DNA of 34,197 bases, from the NCBI GenBank assembly GCA_016190985.1, contig JACPPI010000003.1:1-34197 (forward strand), written 5' to 3'. The position numbers were made by a program, and so were the translations under genes. Below the pieces are notes generated by a model, which saw only the letters and a list, made by a program, of their open reading frames with translations, ran no database searches and had not been told where the DNA came from. Below are positions 1-8,619 of this stretch, piece after piece (position 1 is the first letter of the stretch; every line of letters starts with the position of its first letter). The DNA comes from Opitutia bacterium (GTDB lineage: Bacteria; Verrucomicrobiota; Verrucomicrobiia; Opitutales; Opitutaceae).

Positions 1-1184
1 AGGCTGGCGGGCTTGAGCCGCTCGGAGATGACGAGCACGCCGAGCCGGCCGCGCAGATCCTGGCCGGGGGTGTAGGTGGAGTCGCGGATGCGATAGCCGG
101 TCTCGCCCCAGGCGGTGGGGCTGGAGGCGATGAGCTTTTTCACGCTGAGCCCCTCGTCGGGGGATCGGCTGATGTCCTCATTCACCACGCGGGTCGGCCC
201 GGCGAGCAGGTAGAGATTGTTGTCGATGAGCACCTGCGTGATCGGGTGGGGCAGGAAATGGCGGAGGAGCAGCTCGCCGTTGTCGGAGATGGACTGGGTG
301 TCGGTGTCGTAGATGACGTTGTCATAGACGAGCACGCCCCAGTCGAAGAGCAGGTTCTCCAAGCCGAACTGCCGCGCGGGGTCGACCAGGAGGATGACGC
401 GGCCGGCGCGGGTGGTGAGGTAATTGCGCAGCATCTCCTCCTCCTGCGGCTGGAAGCGGCCCTGCGGCGAGGCGATGATCAGCAGCGCGGCGTCGTCGGG
501 GACCTGCCGCGAGAGGCTGAGGTCGAGCCCGCCGATGTCGAAATTCCGCTGGCGGAGCTGGTCGCGCAGCTGCGAGAGGCCGCGGGCGCCGTCGACGCCG
601 TCGGGCGACATCTCGCCGTGGCCGCCGAGGAAATAGATCTTCTTTTTCGCGGCGCTGGCGACATCGAGGATGCCGGCGGTGAGGACGGCCTCGCCCTTGA
701 AGGCCTCGCGGGCGATCTTTTTCTTGATCACATAGAGGTCGTCGAGCGTCTTGAGGCTGCGGCCGCGGTCGCTCTGCAGCACGACGACGTTGGGCTGCGC
801 GACGCCGAGCGCCTCGGCCTCGCGCCGGTTCTGGTAGACATCGACGTAGCGGACCGTGATCTGGCCCTTGCCGCGCCCGCGGGTGAAGTAGGTGTATTCC
901 CGCAGCAGGGCGCTGACATCGCGGAAGGCCTGGCTGATCTCCTCGCTCTCGCCGCTGTCGGTGAGCGTGACGATGACGGTGACATCGCGCTCGAGGCGCT
1001 CGAGGTAGGACTTGGTCTCGGGGGAGAGCGAGTGCCGGCGGCTGGCGGTCACGTCGAAGCGCCAGGCGTGGTTGAGCGCGATGTAATTGAGGCCGACGAA
1101 CAGGGTGAGAAAGAACACGGCCTGCAGCAGCAGGTTGATCAACCGGATCCAGCGGGCCGCGCGGAAGCTGTCGGAGAAATGCAT
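1..1184 (-). CDS. GldG-like ABC transporter accessory protein (partial)
   Basis: Open frame of 394 codons from an ATG at 1184 that runs off the left edge, so the C-terminus is missing. After a short basic N-terminus there is one membrane segment (about residues 15-38), followed by a long soluble region typical of GldG-type auxiliary subunits (ABC_transp_aux), including a segment with GGHGEMSP and a later stretch resembling LLVDP. In this family the soluble part lies outside the inner membrane beside an ABC-2 exporter. The start is three bases after the stop of the permease gene, and an ATPase gene precedes that, so the three form one operon. The substrate cannot be read from sequence. Family assignment is from recalled sequence character and gene order. 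Confidence 0.8.
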   Translation of the reverse strand, partial: MHFSDSFRAARWIRLINLLLQAVFFLTLFVGLNYIALNHAWRFDVTASRRHSLSPETKSYLERLERDVTVIVTLTDSGESEEISQAFRDVSALLREYTYFTRGRGKGQITVRYVDVYQNRREAEALGVAQPNVVVLQSDRGRSLKTLDDLYVIKKKIAREAFKGEAVLTAGILDVASAAKKKIYFLGGHGEMSPDGVDGARGLSQLRDQLRQRNFDIGGLDLSLSRQVPDDAALLIIASPQGRFQPQEEEMLRNYLTTRAGRVILLVDPARQFGLENLLFDWGVLVYDNVIYDTDTQSISDNGELLLRHFLPHPITQVLIDNNLYLLAGPTRVVNEDISRSPDEGLSVKKLIASSPTAWGETGYRIRDSTYTPGQDLRGRLGVLVISERLKPAS

Positions 1185-1187
1185 GCG

Positions 1188-1949
1188 TCAGCCGTTGAGC
1201 AGCTTGGCCTCGACCCCGAGGATGCTGAAGATGAGGGCGAGCGTGGAGCCGGTCAGGTAGTAGAACAGCTGCCGGGTGTCGACGACGCCGTGGGTGAAAT
1301 CATCCACGTGGGTGGAAATCTGGAGCGCCTCCAGCATCCCCTTGAGCGGGCCGAGGGTGGAGCCGCTGAGGGCGCTGAGGTCGCCGAGGTAGCGGGGGCC
1401 GAGGATGGCGAGGATGAGCAGGACAAAGGTGAAGATGCCCGCCACGGGCTGGCTGCGCGTCATGGAGCTGGCGAACACGCCGATGCCGATGAAGAGCAGG
1501 CCGCTGATCGCGATGAACAGGTAGCCGCCGACCAGCGGGCCGGGATCCAGCCCGCGGAGGTCGCGGGCGTGGAGCTGCAGGATGTAGTGAAACCCCAGGG
1601 TCGAGCCCCACAGCAGCAGGTAGAAGAGGTAGGCGGCGGTGAACTTGCCCAGCACGACCTCGGCGGTGTTGACCGGCGTGGTCAGCAGCGTCTCGAGCGT
1701 GCCCTGCCGGCGCTCGTCGGCGATCGTCTTCATCGTGAGCAGCGGCACCATGAAGAGCACCGGGAACCAGAAGAACTGGAAGAACACGACCGCAGGCGGC
1801 GTCTCCTGCGGGGTCTTGCTGTAGGTGTCGAGGATGCTGGCGAAGATGAAGCCCATGACGCCGAGGAAGAACACGGCCGCGATGTAGGTGCTGGGGCTGT
1901 AGAGCAGCGCGCGGATCTCGTGGGAGAGGATGGTGAAGTAGTGGCGCAT
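1188..1949 (-). CDS. ABC-2 type transporter permease (GldF-like)
   Basis: A 253-residue integral membrane protein with about six hydrophobic segments (near residues 21-40, 53-73, 103-125, 140-160, 170-190 and 228-250). The cytosolic loop with DERRQGTLETLL after the second segment is characteristic of ABC-2 permeases that pair with NatA/GldA-like ATPases. It lies between the ATPase gene upstream and the GldG-like gene three bases downstream, the usual ATPase-permease-GldG order. It probably forms the membrane channel of an exporter of unknown substrate. ATG at 1949 is the first start giving a compact N-terminus (MRHYFTILSHEIRALL). No Shine-Dalgarno motif is evident. Confidence is high for the family and low for the substrate. 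Confidence 0.9.
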   Translation of the reverse strand: MRHYFTILSHEIRALLYSPSTYIAAVFFLGVMGFIFASILDTYSKTPQETPPAVVFFQFFWFPVLFMVPLLTMKTIADERRQGTLETLLTTPVNTAEVVLGKFTAAYLFYLLLWGSTLGFHYILQLHARDLRGLDPGPLVGGYLFIAISGLLFIGIGVFASSMTRSQPVAGIFTFVLLILAILGPRYLGDLSALSGSTLGPLKGMLEALQISTHVDDFTHGVVDTRQLFYYLTGSTLALIFSILGVEAKLLNG

Positions 1950-1975
1950 CGGGGGAAAGGCTGAAGGACGGAAGG

Positions 1976-2043
1976 ACTGAAGGGCTGAAAAACGTGGTTC
2001 GGTTAAGGATTTGGCAGCGGGTGGATCGGTTCAGCCCTTCAGT
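1976..2043 (-). repeat. Intergenic inverted repeat, 14-bp arms
   Basis: In the 113-bp gap between ATPase and permease genes, ACTGAAGGGCTGAA (1976-1989) is matched by its exact reverse complement (2030-2043) with a 40-base loop. The flanks carry further degenerate units such as CTGAAGGACGGAAGGACTGA. It lies inside the operon, so it could be a dispersed repeat, an mRNA-stabilising hairpin or an attenuator. There is no T-run clearly placed for a terminator. Confidence 0.6.
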
Positions 2044-2062
2044 TTTTCAGTCTTTCAAGCTT

Positions 2063-3085
2063 TCAAAATTTGGGCAGGGGCGGGCGGTTGTCGCCGTTGA
2101 CCGGCTGGTCGGGCAGGCGGGCGTCCCAGCTGCGGCGCGTGGCGGCGAGGAAGACATCCTCCAGCGAGGGCTGGGTGCGGCCGAGGGAGCGGATACGGTA
2201 GCCGTGCGCGGGCAGGGCGGTGAGCAGCTTCTCGCCGAGGTCGGCCGTCGACTCGGTGACCAGTGTGGCGACACAGAAGCCGTCGGGGCCGCAGTCGCCG
2301 AGCGAGGCGACCCGGAGCGTCGGCTCGATGTCCTTCAGGCGGTCGGCGAGGGTGTCGCGCTCACCGGCGAACTCGACGCGGTAGCTGGTGGAGCCGAAAA
2401 TCTCGTGCCGGAGGTCGGCGGGCGAGCCCTGGGCGACGATGCGGCCGCCGTTGATGATGAGCACGCGGTCGCAGGTGGCCTCGATCTCGGGCAGGATGTG
2501 GCTGGAGATGATGACGCTCATCCGGCCGCGCAGGCTGGCGATGAGGTCGCGCACGATGATGATCTGGTGCGGGTCGAGGCCGATGGTGGGCTCGTCCATG
2601 ATGATGACGGCGGGCTCGGCGAGGATGGCCTCGGCGATGCCCACGCGCTGCTTGTTGCCCTTGGAGAGGCGGCCGAGGATGCGGTGGCGGTTGCGCTTGA
2701 GGTCGCAGAGCTCGAGCACCTCGTCGATGCGGGCGCGGAGCTTCGCGCGGGGCATCTCCTTCAGGCGGCCGCGAAACCAGAGGTATTCGGAGACGCGCAT
2801 GTCGTCCGGCAGCGGGTTGTTCTCCGGCATGTAGCCGATGTGGCGCTTGGTGGCCTCGGGCTCGCTGGCGACGGGGTGGCCGCAGATGCGGACGGAGCCG
2901 GAGTTGGCCGGCAGATAACCCGTGAGGATGCGCATGGTGGTGCTCTTGCCCGCGCCGTTGGGGCCGAGCAGGCCGACGATCTCGCCGCGCTTCACGGTGA
3001 AACTCAGGTCGTTGACGGCGGTGAGCGCGCCGTAGGTTTTGACCAGGTGGGAGACCTCTATGGTGATGTCGGGAATTTCGGCCAT
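2063..3085 (-). CDS. ABC transporter ATP-binding protein (GldA/NatA-like)
   Basis: A 340-residue ATPase. It shows Walker A GPNGAGKST (residues 41-49), a YMPENNPL segment in the Q-loop position (the PE form usual in GldA/NatA-type ATPases), a signature LSKGNKQR (140-147), Walker B VIIMDEP (160-166) and a C-terminal extension of about 100 residues as in ABC-2 exporter ATPases. ATG at 3085 is chosen because homology begins at once (MAEIPDITIEVSHLVKTYGA); the frame is open further upstream but that overlaps birA. It would energise the permease encoded downstream. Signature position 5 of the usual LSGGQ is not conserved, a variation known in this subgroup. Confidence 0.92.
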   Translation of the reverse strand: MAEIPDITIEVSHLVKTYGALTAVNDLSFTVKRGEIVGLLGPNGAGKSTTMRILTGYLPANSGSVRICGHPVASEPEATKRHIGYMPENNPLPDDMRVSEYLWFRGRLKEMPRAKLRARIDEVLELCDLKRNRHRILGRLSKGNKQRVGIAEAILAEPAVIIMDEPTIGLDPHQIIIVRDLIASLRGRMSVIISSHILPEIEATCDRVLIINGGRIVAQGSPADLRHEIFGSTSYRVEFAGERDTLADRLKDIEPTLRVASLGDCGPDGFCVATLVTESTADLGEKLLTALPAHGYRIRSLGRTQPSLEDVFLAATRRSWDARLPDQPVNGDNRPPLPKF

Positions 3086-3141
3086 GCCGCGGGGATATCT
3101 AGACGGGGAATCCGTCCCGCGGGCAAGCCTAGCGTGGCGTC

Positions 3142-4164
3142 TCAGGCGGCCGGGGCGGACTCCCGGGCCAGAGTGACCTCGCCGGCGCGGAAGCGTTCCG
3201 TGCGGCCGGAGTCCAGCCGGACGATGAGCGAGCCCTCGGCGTCGATGCCGGTGGCGGTGCCGGTGAAGGTGCGGGTCCCCTGGGTCACGCTCACGGGCCG
3301 GCCGCGGAGCACATCGTAGCGCTTCCACAGCTCGGCGAACTTGTCGCGGTGCGCGCCCTCGAGGAACTGGCCGTAGGCCGAGAGGACGCGCCCGATGAGC
3401 GCGGCGGCGAAACGGTTGAGGTCGAGCGGGGCGCCGGTGGCCTCGGCCAGCGAGGTGGCGGTGCGCGCCACCTCGCGCGGGAGGGCGGCGGCGCGGCCGT
3501 TGACGTTGAGGCCGAAACCGAAGACGAGGTCGCGGATCTCATCGGCGTCGACGCGCGCCTCGGTGAGCATGCCGCCGGCCTTGCGGCCGTTGACGAGCAG
3601 GTCATTGGGCCACTTGAGGCCGGGCTCGATCTTGGCGAAGTTGGAGATGAGCTCGCAGAGGTTGAGCCCCATCCAAAGGGTGAAGTCCTGGAGGCGGGCG
3701 GGCTCGAGCCGGGGGCGAAAGACAAAGGTGCTGTAGAGATTCCCGGCGGGCGGGCTGTGCCAGACGCGGCCGCGCCGGCCCCGGCCCTCGGTCTGCGCGC
3801 CGGCGAGGATGACCAGCGGCACGGCCGCGCCGGCGGCGAGCAGGCGCTCGGCCTCGCTGTTGGTGCTGTCGACCGTGTCGAGGCAGACCAGGTGCGTCGG
3901 CCGCAGGCGGCCGCCGAGGTAGGCCTGCACCAGCGCGGCGTGCAGCGTGGCCGGAGTCCTGACCAGGCGGTAGCCGCGGCTGCGGCGGGCCTCAAAGGCA
4001 AAGCCCTGCCGGGTCAGTTTCTGCAAGTGCATCCAGACGGCGACGCGCGAGATGCCGAGCCGTTGGCCCAGCCGGGTGCCCGGCACGGTGCCGCCGTCGG
4101 CGGCCAGCAGTTCGCGCAGGAGGGTGACTTCGGTGGGAGGCAAGGATTTCAAGCGGCACGTCAC
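3142..4164 (-). CDS. birA: Biotin--[acetyl-CoA carboxylase] ligase, bifunctional BirA type
   Basis: About 340 residues. Residues 10-65 form a winged helix-turn-helix (RLGISRVAVWMHLQKL), so the protein may also repress transcription. The ligase domain has the biotinyl-AMP loop GRGRRGRVW (127-135), KWPND (184-188) and GRKAGGMLTEA, followed by a small C-terminal SH3-like domain. It activates biotin with ATP and transfers it to the biotin carboxyl carrier protein. The start is uncertain: GTG at 4164 is preferred, while a TTG at 4191 is also in frame but would add residues encoded by repetitive-looking DNA. The ABC ATPase gene begins 56 bases after the stop, probably without functional connection. 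Confidence 0.93.
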   Translation of the reverse strand: MTCRLKSLPPTEVTLLRELLAADGGTVPGTRLGQRLGISRVAVWMHLQKLTRQGFAFEARRSRGYRLVRTPATLHAALVQAYLGGRLRPTHLVCLDTVDSTNSEAERLLAAGAAVPLVILAGAQTEGRGRRGRVWHSPPAGNLYSTFVFRPRLEPARLQDFTLWMGLNLCELISNFAKIEPGLKWPNDLLVNGRKAGGMLTEARVDADEIRDLVFGFGLNVNGRAAALPREVARTATSLAEATGAPLDLNRFAAALIGRVLSAYGQFLEGAHRDKFAELWKRYDVLRGRPVSVTQGTRTFTGTATGIDAEGSLIVRLDSGRTERFRAGEVTLARESAPAA

Positions 4165-4214
4165 GCTCAACGCCCACCCTTGAACTCTCAACGCTCAAGT
4201 GGCAGAAGGCTTAA

Positions 4215-4272
4215 AGGTAGGGCGGATTATCCATAATCCGCCGCGGCGCGTTAAGGACAACGCGCCCTACCT
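4215..4272. repeat. REP-like element: outer stem enclosing two hairpins
   Basis: AGGTAGGGCG (4215-4224) pairs with CGCCCTACCT (4263-4272). Inside are two further hairpins: GGCGGATTAT/ATAATCCGCC (4221-4230/4233-4242, 2-base loop) and GGCGCGTT/AACGCGCC (4245-4252/4259-4266). The outer and inner stems share a few bases, so alternative foldings compete. It lies between birA and the small protein gene and resembles the elements at 23878-23926 and within array genes A, E and F. Confidence 0.75.
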
Positions 4273-4277
4273 AAAAC

Positions 4278-4796
4278 CTACGGTTTGCTCGCGGCTTCGC
4301 GGAGGGCCTTGGCGTTGGCCGGATCGGCGGTTTCGGCGGCCTTGGCGATCGTCATAATGTCGCTCAGGAACTGCCGTTTCTGGGCGATGTTGTAGTCCTC
4401 GCGGGCGCGCTCGGCGGCGGATTGGCCGCCCAGCCACGATGGCAGCGTGAACTTGTTCAGGACGCTGCGGTCAAGGGTGCTGAGATTTTTTTTGGCCAGC
4501 TCCTCGTTGAAGGCCTTGGGGCCCATGATCTCGATCTGGCCCAGGCGCGGACGGGGGCGGGGCTTGACGGTCATCTTGGGCAACTCGACGACATCGGGAT
4601 CAAGCTCGGCGGCGGGCCTGGCCGCGGCGGGCGCGGAGAATTGGGGCCGGGCGGCGGAGAGCAGCTTCTCCGTTTCCGTCATGGGCCGCGGCGCGGCTGC
4701 CAGCGGTGCGGCCTGAGCGGGGGGAGTTTCTCCCGCGCGAACCGCCACCACCAGGGTGGCGAGCAAGAGCCCGAGGAGCGGCGTCAAGGATTTCAT
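4278..4796 (-). CDS. Putative secreted or membrane-anchored small protein, unknown function
   Basis: A 172-residue protein that I do not recognise. The N-terminus MKSLTPLLGLLLATLVVAVRAGE looks like a signal peptide with a possible cleavage site after VRA. It is followed by a low-complexity Ala/Pro-rich stretch (to about residue 70), a basic PRPRPRL segment, and a helical charged C-terminal half rich in Ala, Glu and Lys. The sequence LPKMTVKPRPRPR recalls linker regions of Verrucomicrobial envelope proteins, but this is only an impression. ATG at 4796 is chosen because it places the hydrophobic stretch at the N-terminus; the frame is open 57 codons further upstream without signal-like character. 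It is divergent from the TIR array, with 304 bases between. Confidence 0.6.
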   Translation of the reverse strand: MKSLTPLLGLLLATLVVAVRAGETPPAQAAPLAAAPRPMTETEKLLSAARPQFSAPAAARPAAELDPDVVELPKMTVKPRPRPRLGQIEIMGPKAFNEELAKKNLSTLDRSVLNKFTLPSWLGGQSAAERAREDYNIAQKRQFLSDIMTIAKAAETADPANAKALREAASKP

Positions 4797-5100
4797 CAGG
4801 AAGAAATGAATACAGTTGGGTGAACCTCTCCAGACCAAAATCCGCTGGAGATCTTTCCGGGTGCGCGCAGGTGGAGCGGGGATTGGCTCGCGGCGGGCAG
4901 CTTTGGGCTCGTCAGCTCCCGGCGCGTTCGGCATCAGTTGACGCCAACAATATGCCGGCAGAACCACATGCCCCGGGCGCGGGTGCGAATTCCCAATTTT
5001 TCACAGGAGCCCGCGGAGGAAGCGGAGAAATGCACCTCCGACCGTCTCTCCCTGTTTGCTCTGTTACCTCCTGTGAAATAATTCGGTCATCTGGATCGAC
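4797..5100. other. Intergenic region between divergent genes
   Basis: A 304-base gap between the small protein gene (minus) and array gene A (plus). The left two thirds shows nothing I can name. The right third holds a long inverted repeat and a weak promoter candidate, listed separately. No convincing small ORF with conserved character was seen. Confidence 0.5.
4995..5083. promoter_or_regulatory. Operator-like inverted repeat upstream of the TIR array
   Basis: TTTCACAGGAG (4999-5009) is matched exactly by CTCCTGTGAAA (5068-5078). With a one-base bulge, AATT on both outer sides extends the match to 15 bp. A smaller stem, CGGAGG/CCTCCG (5014-5019/5035-5040), is nested inside. The right arm overlaps a weak sigma70-like candidate, TTGCTC (5056-5061), 17 bases, TAATTC (5079-5084). 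A two-site operator or a leader-RNA structure are both possible. Function is inferred; the symmetry is directly visible. Confidence 0.45.
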
Positions 5101-8100
5101 ATGAGTGACTCCGCCAAAGCCGTGTTTCTTTCCTATGCCTCCCAGGATGCGGACGCGGCGAAACGCATCGCCGACGCGCTCCGCGCCGCCGGCGTCGAGG
5201 TGTGGTTCGACCAGAGCGAGCTGGTCGGCGGCGATGCCTGGGACGCCAAGATCCGCGGGCAGATCGGCTCGTGCGCGTTGTTCGTGCCGGTGATCTCGGC
5301 CAATACCCAGGCGCGGCGGGAGGGATATTTCCGGCTGGAGTGGAAGCTCGCCGCGCAGCGCACGCACATGATGTCGGAGCGCACGGCTTTTCTTCTGCCG
5401 GTGATCATCGACGCCACGCGCGACGCCGAAGCCGATGTGCCCGGGGAATTCCGGGCCGTGCAATTCACCAAGCTCCCCGGCGGCGAGATGCCGGGAAAAT
5501 TTTGCGCGCAGGTAAAAAAATTGCTGGGTGGTTCAGAAATGGAGACGGGGCGTCCTCGCCCCGTTGAACGCGACGAGGGCGCCGCGTCTCCAGCTACTCC
5601 CAAGGTGGGCCAGCGCGTCCCTGCGCCGACATGGCTCGCCGCCGGCGCGGCCCTCGCACTCGCCGCCGGAGGCTATTTATGGTTCAAGTCTCCGACGGAA
5701 TCTGCGCCGCTCCCGGCGCAGAATGCGGGAGCAGGGACGCGCCCGCCTGCCCCGGCCAAGGAGGCGTCCACCGAATCCAAATCCGTCGCCGTGCTCGCCT
5801 TCGCCAACCTCTCCGACGACAAGGGCAACGATTCCTTCGGTGACAGCGTGAGCGAGGAATTGCTCAACGTGCTCGCCAAGGTGCCGGGCCTGAAGGTCAC
5901 CGCGCGCACCTCGGCATTTCACTTCAAGGGCAAGGACACACCCATCCCCGAGATCGCGCGCCAGCTCGGCGTGGCCTACGTGGTCGAGGGCAGCGTGCGC
6001 CGGTCGGGCGAGAAAGTCCGCATCACCGCGCAGCTCATCAAGGCGGCCGACGGCTTCCATGTGTGGAGCGACACCTTCACCCGCGACCTGAAGGACATCT
6101 TCGCCGTGCAGGACGAGATCGCCGGGCTCATCGCGGACAAGCTCCAGCTGAAGCTCGGCCTGAAGGCTAATCGCGCCGCCCTGAACCCCGAGGCTTACCA
6201 ATTGTATCTGGAGGCGGCCCGCGCGTGGAACCAGCGCGACAACGCCAGCCTCGACCGCGCCGAGCGATTGCTCCGGCGCGCCCTCGCGCTCCAGCCCGAC
6301 TTCGCCCGCGCCGTGGCCTTGATGGCGAATATCTTTTCGACCCGCGGCAACATCACCAATGCGGCGGACGCGGCTCCAATGATGCAGACTTTGGGCGAGC
6401 AGGCGCTGGTCTGGGCTGACCGCGCACTGACCCTTGATCCCGATCTCGCAGAAGGCTACGCCGCCAAGGGCAATGCGCTCGACCGCCTCGGCCGCTGGGG
6501 CGAGGCCAAGGCCGCATACCGTCGCAGCACGGAACTGGACCCGAACTACGCCACCGGCCACCAGTGGTATGCGCGCAGTCTTTCGCAGGAGGGCTACCTC
6601 GACGAGGCGCTGGCCGAAATGCGCCGCGCGATGGAACTCGACCCGCTCGCTCCGAGAATCTTGGACAACTATGCGGCACAGCTGCAGTGGGCGGGCCGCA
6701 ATGCCGAGGCGCTCGAAGTGCTGGACCGCGCTCTGGCCATCCAGCCGGGGTCGTTGCAAGCGCGGAGCTTTAAGGCCGGCGCCCTGATCAACCTGGGGCG
6801 CCACCGCGAAGCGCTGGCTATTCTGGAGGAACTCAAAACCCAGCCCAGTGCTCCCGAGTGGATTCAAATTGATCTGGCGCGCGCTCTCCAGGCGACTGGC
6901 CGGGGCTCGGAGGCGCAGACGCTGCCGCCACCCACGGACACGACTATCCGTGGACTTCTGCTCTGCCAATTGGGCCGACCCGAAGAAGGTATCCCACTGC
7001 TCAAGCCGCGTGCGTCCATCCATCGCGACGTCCTGCTTTGGACTTACCCAGAGGCCATGCCGCGCGAGTCGCCGGAGTTTCTGCGCAAGCTGGCGGAGTG
7101 GGGGATGGCCGATTCGTGGCAGCGCGCCGAAGCGTGGCGGGCAAAAAACCTGCCGAAGAAAGCCGCGCCGTCCGCGGTCGTCACCCCAGCACCCGACGAC
7201 AAGTCCGTCGCCGTTCTCGCGTTCGCCAACCTGAGCAGCGACAAGGAGCAGGAGTATTTCTCCGACGGCATCAGCGAGGAGCTGCTCAACGTCCTGGCCA
7301 AGGTGCCGGGCCTGAAGGTCTCGGCGCGCACGTCGGCGTTTCACTTCAAGGGCAAGGACACGCCCATCCCCGAGATCGCTCAAAAGCTCGGCGTCGCCTA
7401 CGTCGTCGAGGGCAGCGTGCGCAAGGCGGGGGACAAGGTGCGCATCACGGCGCAGCTCATCAAGGCGGCCGACGGCTTCCACGTCTGGAGCGACACCTTC
7501 ACCCGCGACCTGAAGGACATCTTCGCCGTGCAGGACGAGATCGCCGGGCTGATCGCAAAGAATCTTTCCCTTCGATTGGGCGTGGATCGTTCGACGAGCG
7601 GAAGACCTGCTGTTCCCGAAGCCTATGAACTTTATCTGCAAGGACGCGCGGCGTGGAATCTTCGCACGCCCGAGGGCTATGCGCGCGCCGAGAGTCTGCT
7701 GAGCCGGGCGATCGATCTGGATCCGGGATTTGCCCGAGCCCATACCGCGTTGGCCGACGTTTGGAGCATTGCCGGTTACGAAAATGAAATCGGCGGAGGA
7801 ACCTATGGCTGGAGAAATTCGCCCACGGTGGAGAAGATCGCGGCCAAAGCTAATCAGGCTCTAGCACTCGATCCTCAATGCGCCGAAGCTTACACGAGTC
7901 AGGCGCTAGCTTTTGAATTCCGTTGGGAATTGGCGGCGGCGGAGCGGTCCTACCGGCGCGCGATCGAGCTGAACCCAAACTATTCCACCGCGCGGCACTG
8001 GTTTGGCATGTTGCTGTGGGTGCAGGGCGAAATGGACGAGGCCTTGCGGCAGATGCAGCTGGCCGCCGCAAGCGATCCGTTATCCCATCGGATTCTCGAC

Positions 8101-8619
8101 ACCAATGCGCGGATGCTGAATCTGTTGGGCCGGCCCGCCGAGGCGCTGGCCGTCGCTGATCGGGCGCTGGCGCTTCAGCCGCATGCCGTCCAGGCCGCGA
8201 CGCAAAAGGCCCACGCCTTGGTTCTGCTGGGCCGCACCGACGAGGCCGTGACCTTGATTGAAAAGGCGCTCGCCTGGGGCGGGAGCATCGAGCAACGGAC
8301 CAATGCCCTTGTCGTCCTGCACATGGCCGGCGCGGATGCGGCCATGCGCCGCGTCATCGGCTCAACGGCGGATATGCCCGCCTCCCAATTTAAGTTCGCT
8401 AGCCTGATTGCCCTTGGCCGTCCGGACGAGGCGCTCGTCGAGCTCCGTCCGGCTGACCTGCACGAAAATCAACTGATCAGCACGGCCGTATTTCAGTTTT
8501 ATGATCCGGTCCGGGAGGACCCGAGATTTCTGCAGGCCATCAGTGATGTCGGTTTCATGGAGAATTACCGTCGCGCTCGAGCGTGGCTGACGGCCAACCT
8601 GCCGAAGGTGAAAAAATGA
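5101..8619 (+). CDS. TIR-TM-TolB-like-TPR-TolB-like-TPR protein (array gene A)
   Basis: 1172 residues. Residues 1-140 are a TIR domain: KAVFLSYASQD, VWFDQSELVGGDAWDAKI, and REGYFRLEWKLA with candidate NADase glutamate E80. A repeat-derived linker (about 146-168) precedes one hydrophobic segment (177-195). Unlike its paralogues, a TolB-like COG5616-type block follows directly (228-353), then TPRs, then a second block (702-827) and more TPRs. The first TPR region ends in a segment resembling the C-termini of A and F (AEAWRAKNLPKK versus RAWLTANLPKVKK), which suggests a fusion of two proteins. Block 1 has SFGDSVSEE in place of the YFSDGISEE of the others. The start has no clear Shine-Dalgarno site. 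The stop overlaps the start of gene B (ATGA). A TIR signalling or NAD-cleaving role is inferred. Confidence 0.9.
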   Translation: MSDSAKAVFLSYASQDADAAKRIADALRAAGVEVWFDQSELVGGDAWDAKIRGQIGSCALFVPVISANTQARREGYFRLEWKLAAQRTHMMSERTAFLLPVIIDATRDAEADVPGEFRAVQFTKLPGGEMPGKFCAQVKKLLGGSEMETGRPRPVERDEGAASPATPKVGQRVPAPTWLAAGAALALAAGGYLWFKSPTESAPLPAQNAGAGTRPPAPAKEASTESKSVAVLAFANLSDDKGNDSFGDSVSEELLNVLAKVPGLKVTARTSAFHFKGKDTPIPEIARQLGVAYVVEGSVRRSGEKVRITAQLIKAADGFHVWSDTFTRDLKDIFAVQDEIAGLIADKLQLKLGLKANRAALNPEAYQLYLEAARAWNQRDNASLDRAERLLRRALALQPDFARAVALMANIFSTRGNITNAADAAPMMQTLGEQALVWADRALTLDPDLAEGYAAKGNALDRLGRWGEAKAAYRRSTELDPNYATGHQWYARSLSQEGYLDEALAEMRRAMELDPLAPRILDNYAAQLQWAGRNAEALEVLDRALAIQPGSLQARSFKAGALINLGRHREALAILEELKTQPSAPEWIQIDLARALQATGRGSEAQTLPPPTDTTIRGLLLCQLGRPEEGIPLLKPRASIHRDVLLWTYPEAMPRESPEFLRKLAEWGMADSWQRAEAWRAKNLPKKAAPSAVVTPAPDDKSVAVLAFANLSSDKEQEYFSDGISEELLNVLAKVPGLKVSARTSAFHFKGKDTPIPEIAQKLGVAYVVEGSVRKAGDKVRITAQLIKAADGFHVWSDTFTRDLKDIFAVQDEIAGLIAKNLSLRLGVDRSTSGRPAVPEAYELYLQGRAAWNLRTPEGYARAESLLSRAIDLDPGFARAHTALADVWSIAGYENEIGGGTYGWRNSPTVEKIAAKANQALALDPQCAEAYTSQALAFEFRWELAAAERSYRRAIELNPNYSTARHWFGMLLWVQGEMDEALRQMQLAAASDPLSHRILDTNARMLNLLGRPAEALAVADRALALQPHAVQAATQKAHALVLLGRTDEAVTLIEKALAWGGSIEQRTNALVVLHMAGADAAMRRVIGSTADMPASQFKFASLIALGRPDEALVELRPADLHENQLISTAVFQFYDPVREDPRFLQAISDVGFMENYRRARAWLTANLPKVKK
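5540..5592 (+). repeat. REP-like element translated in the TIR-TM linker of gene A
   Basis: Outer stem TGGAGACG/CGTCTCCA (5540-5547/5585-5592) encloses hairpin ACGGGGCG-TCCT-CGCCCCGT (5545-5564). The encoded peptide METGRPRPVERDEG matches LEPGRPRPGHGTRG in gene F at the same domain boundary. Confidence 0.7.
5782..6159 (+). repeat. TolB-like block 1 of gene A
   Basis: A 126-codon conserved block (SVAVLAFANLSDD to LQLKLG), recurring intact at 7204-7581, 10590-10967 and 13913-14290, and truncated at 17972 and 21076. Confidence 0.85.
7204..7581 (+). repeat. TolB-like block 2 of gene A
   Basis: Second 126-codon block within the same gene, closer to those of B and C than block 1 is, with the YFSDGISEE motif intact. 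Homologous recombination between the two copies would delete the intervening TPR region. Confidence 0.85.

Noticed and set aside
246-1964. A 572-codon plus-strand frame opposite the ABC genes
   Set aside because: It is antisense to clearly recognisable transporter genes, and its Asp/Glu/Gly/Ala-rich sequence is typical of reverse-complement reading in high-GC DNA.
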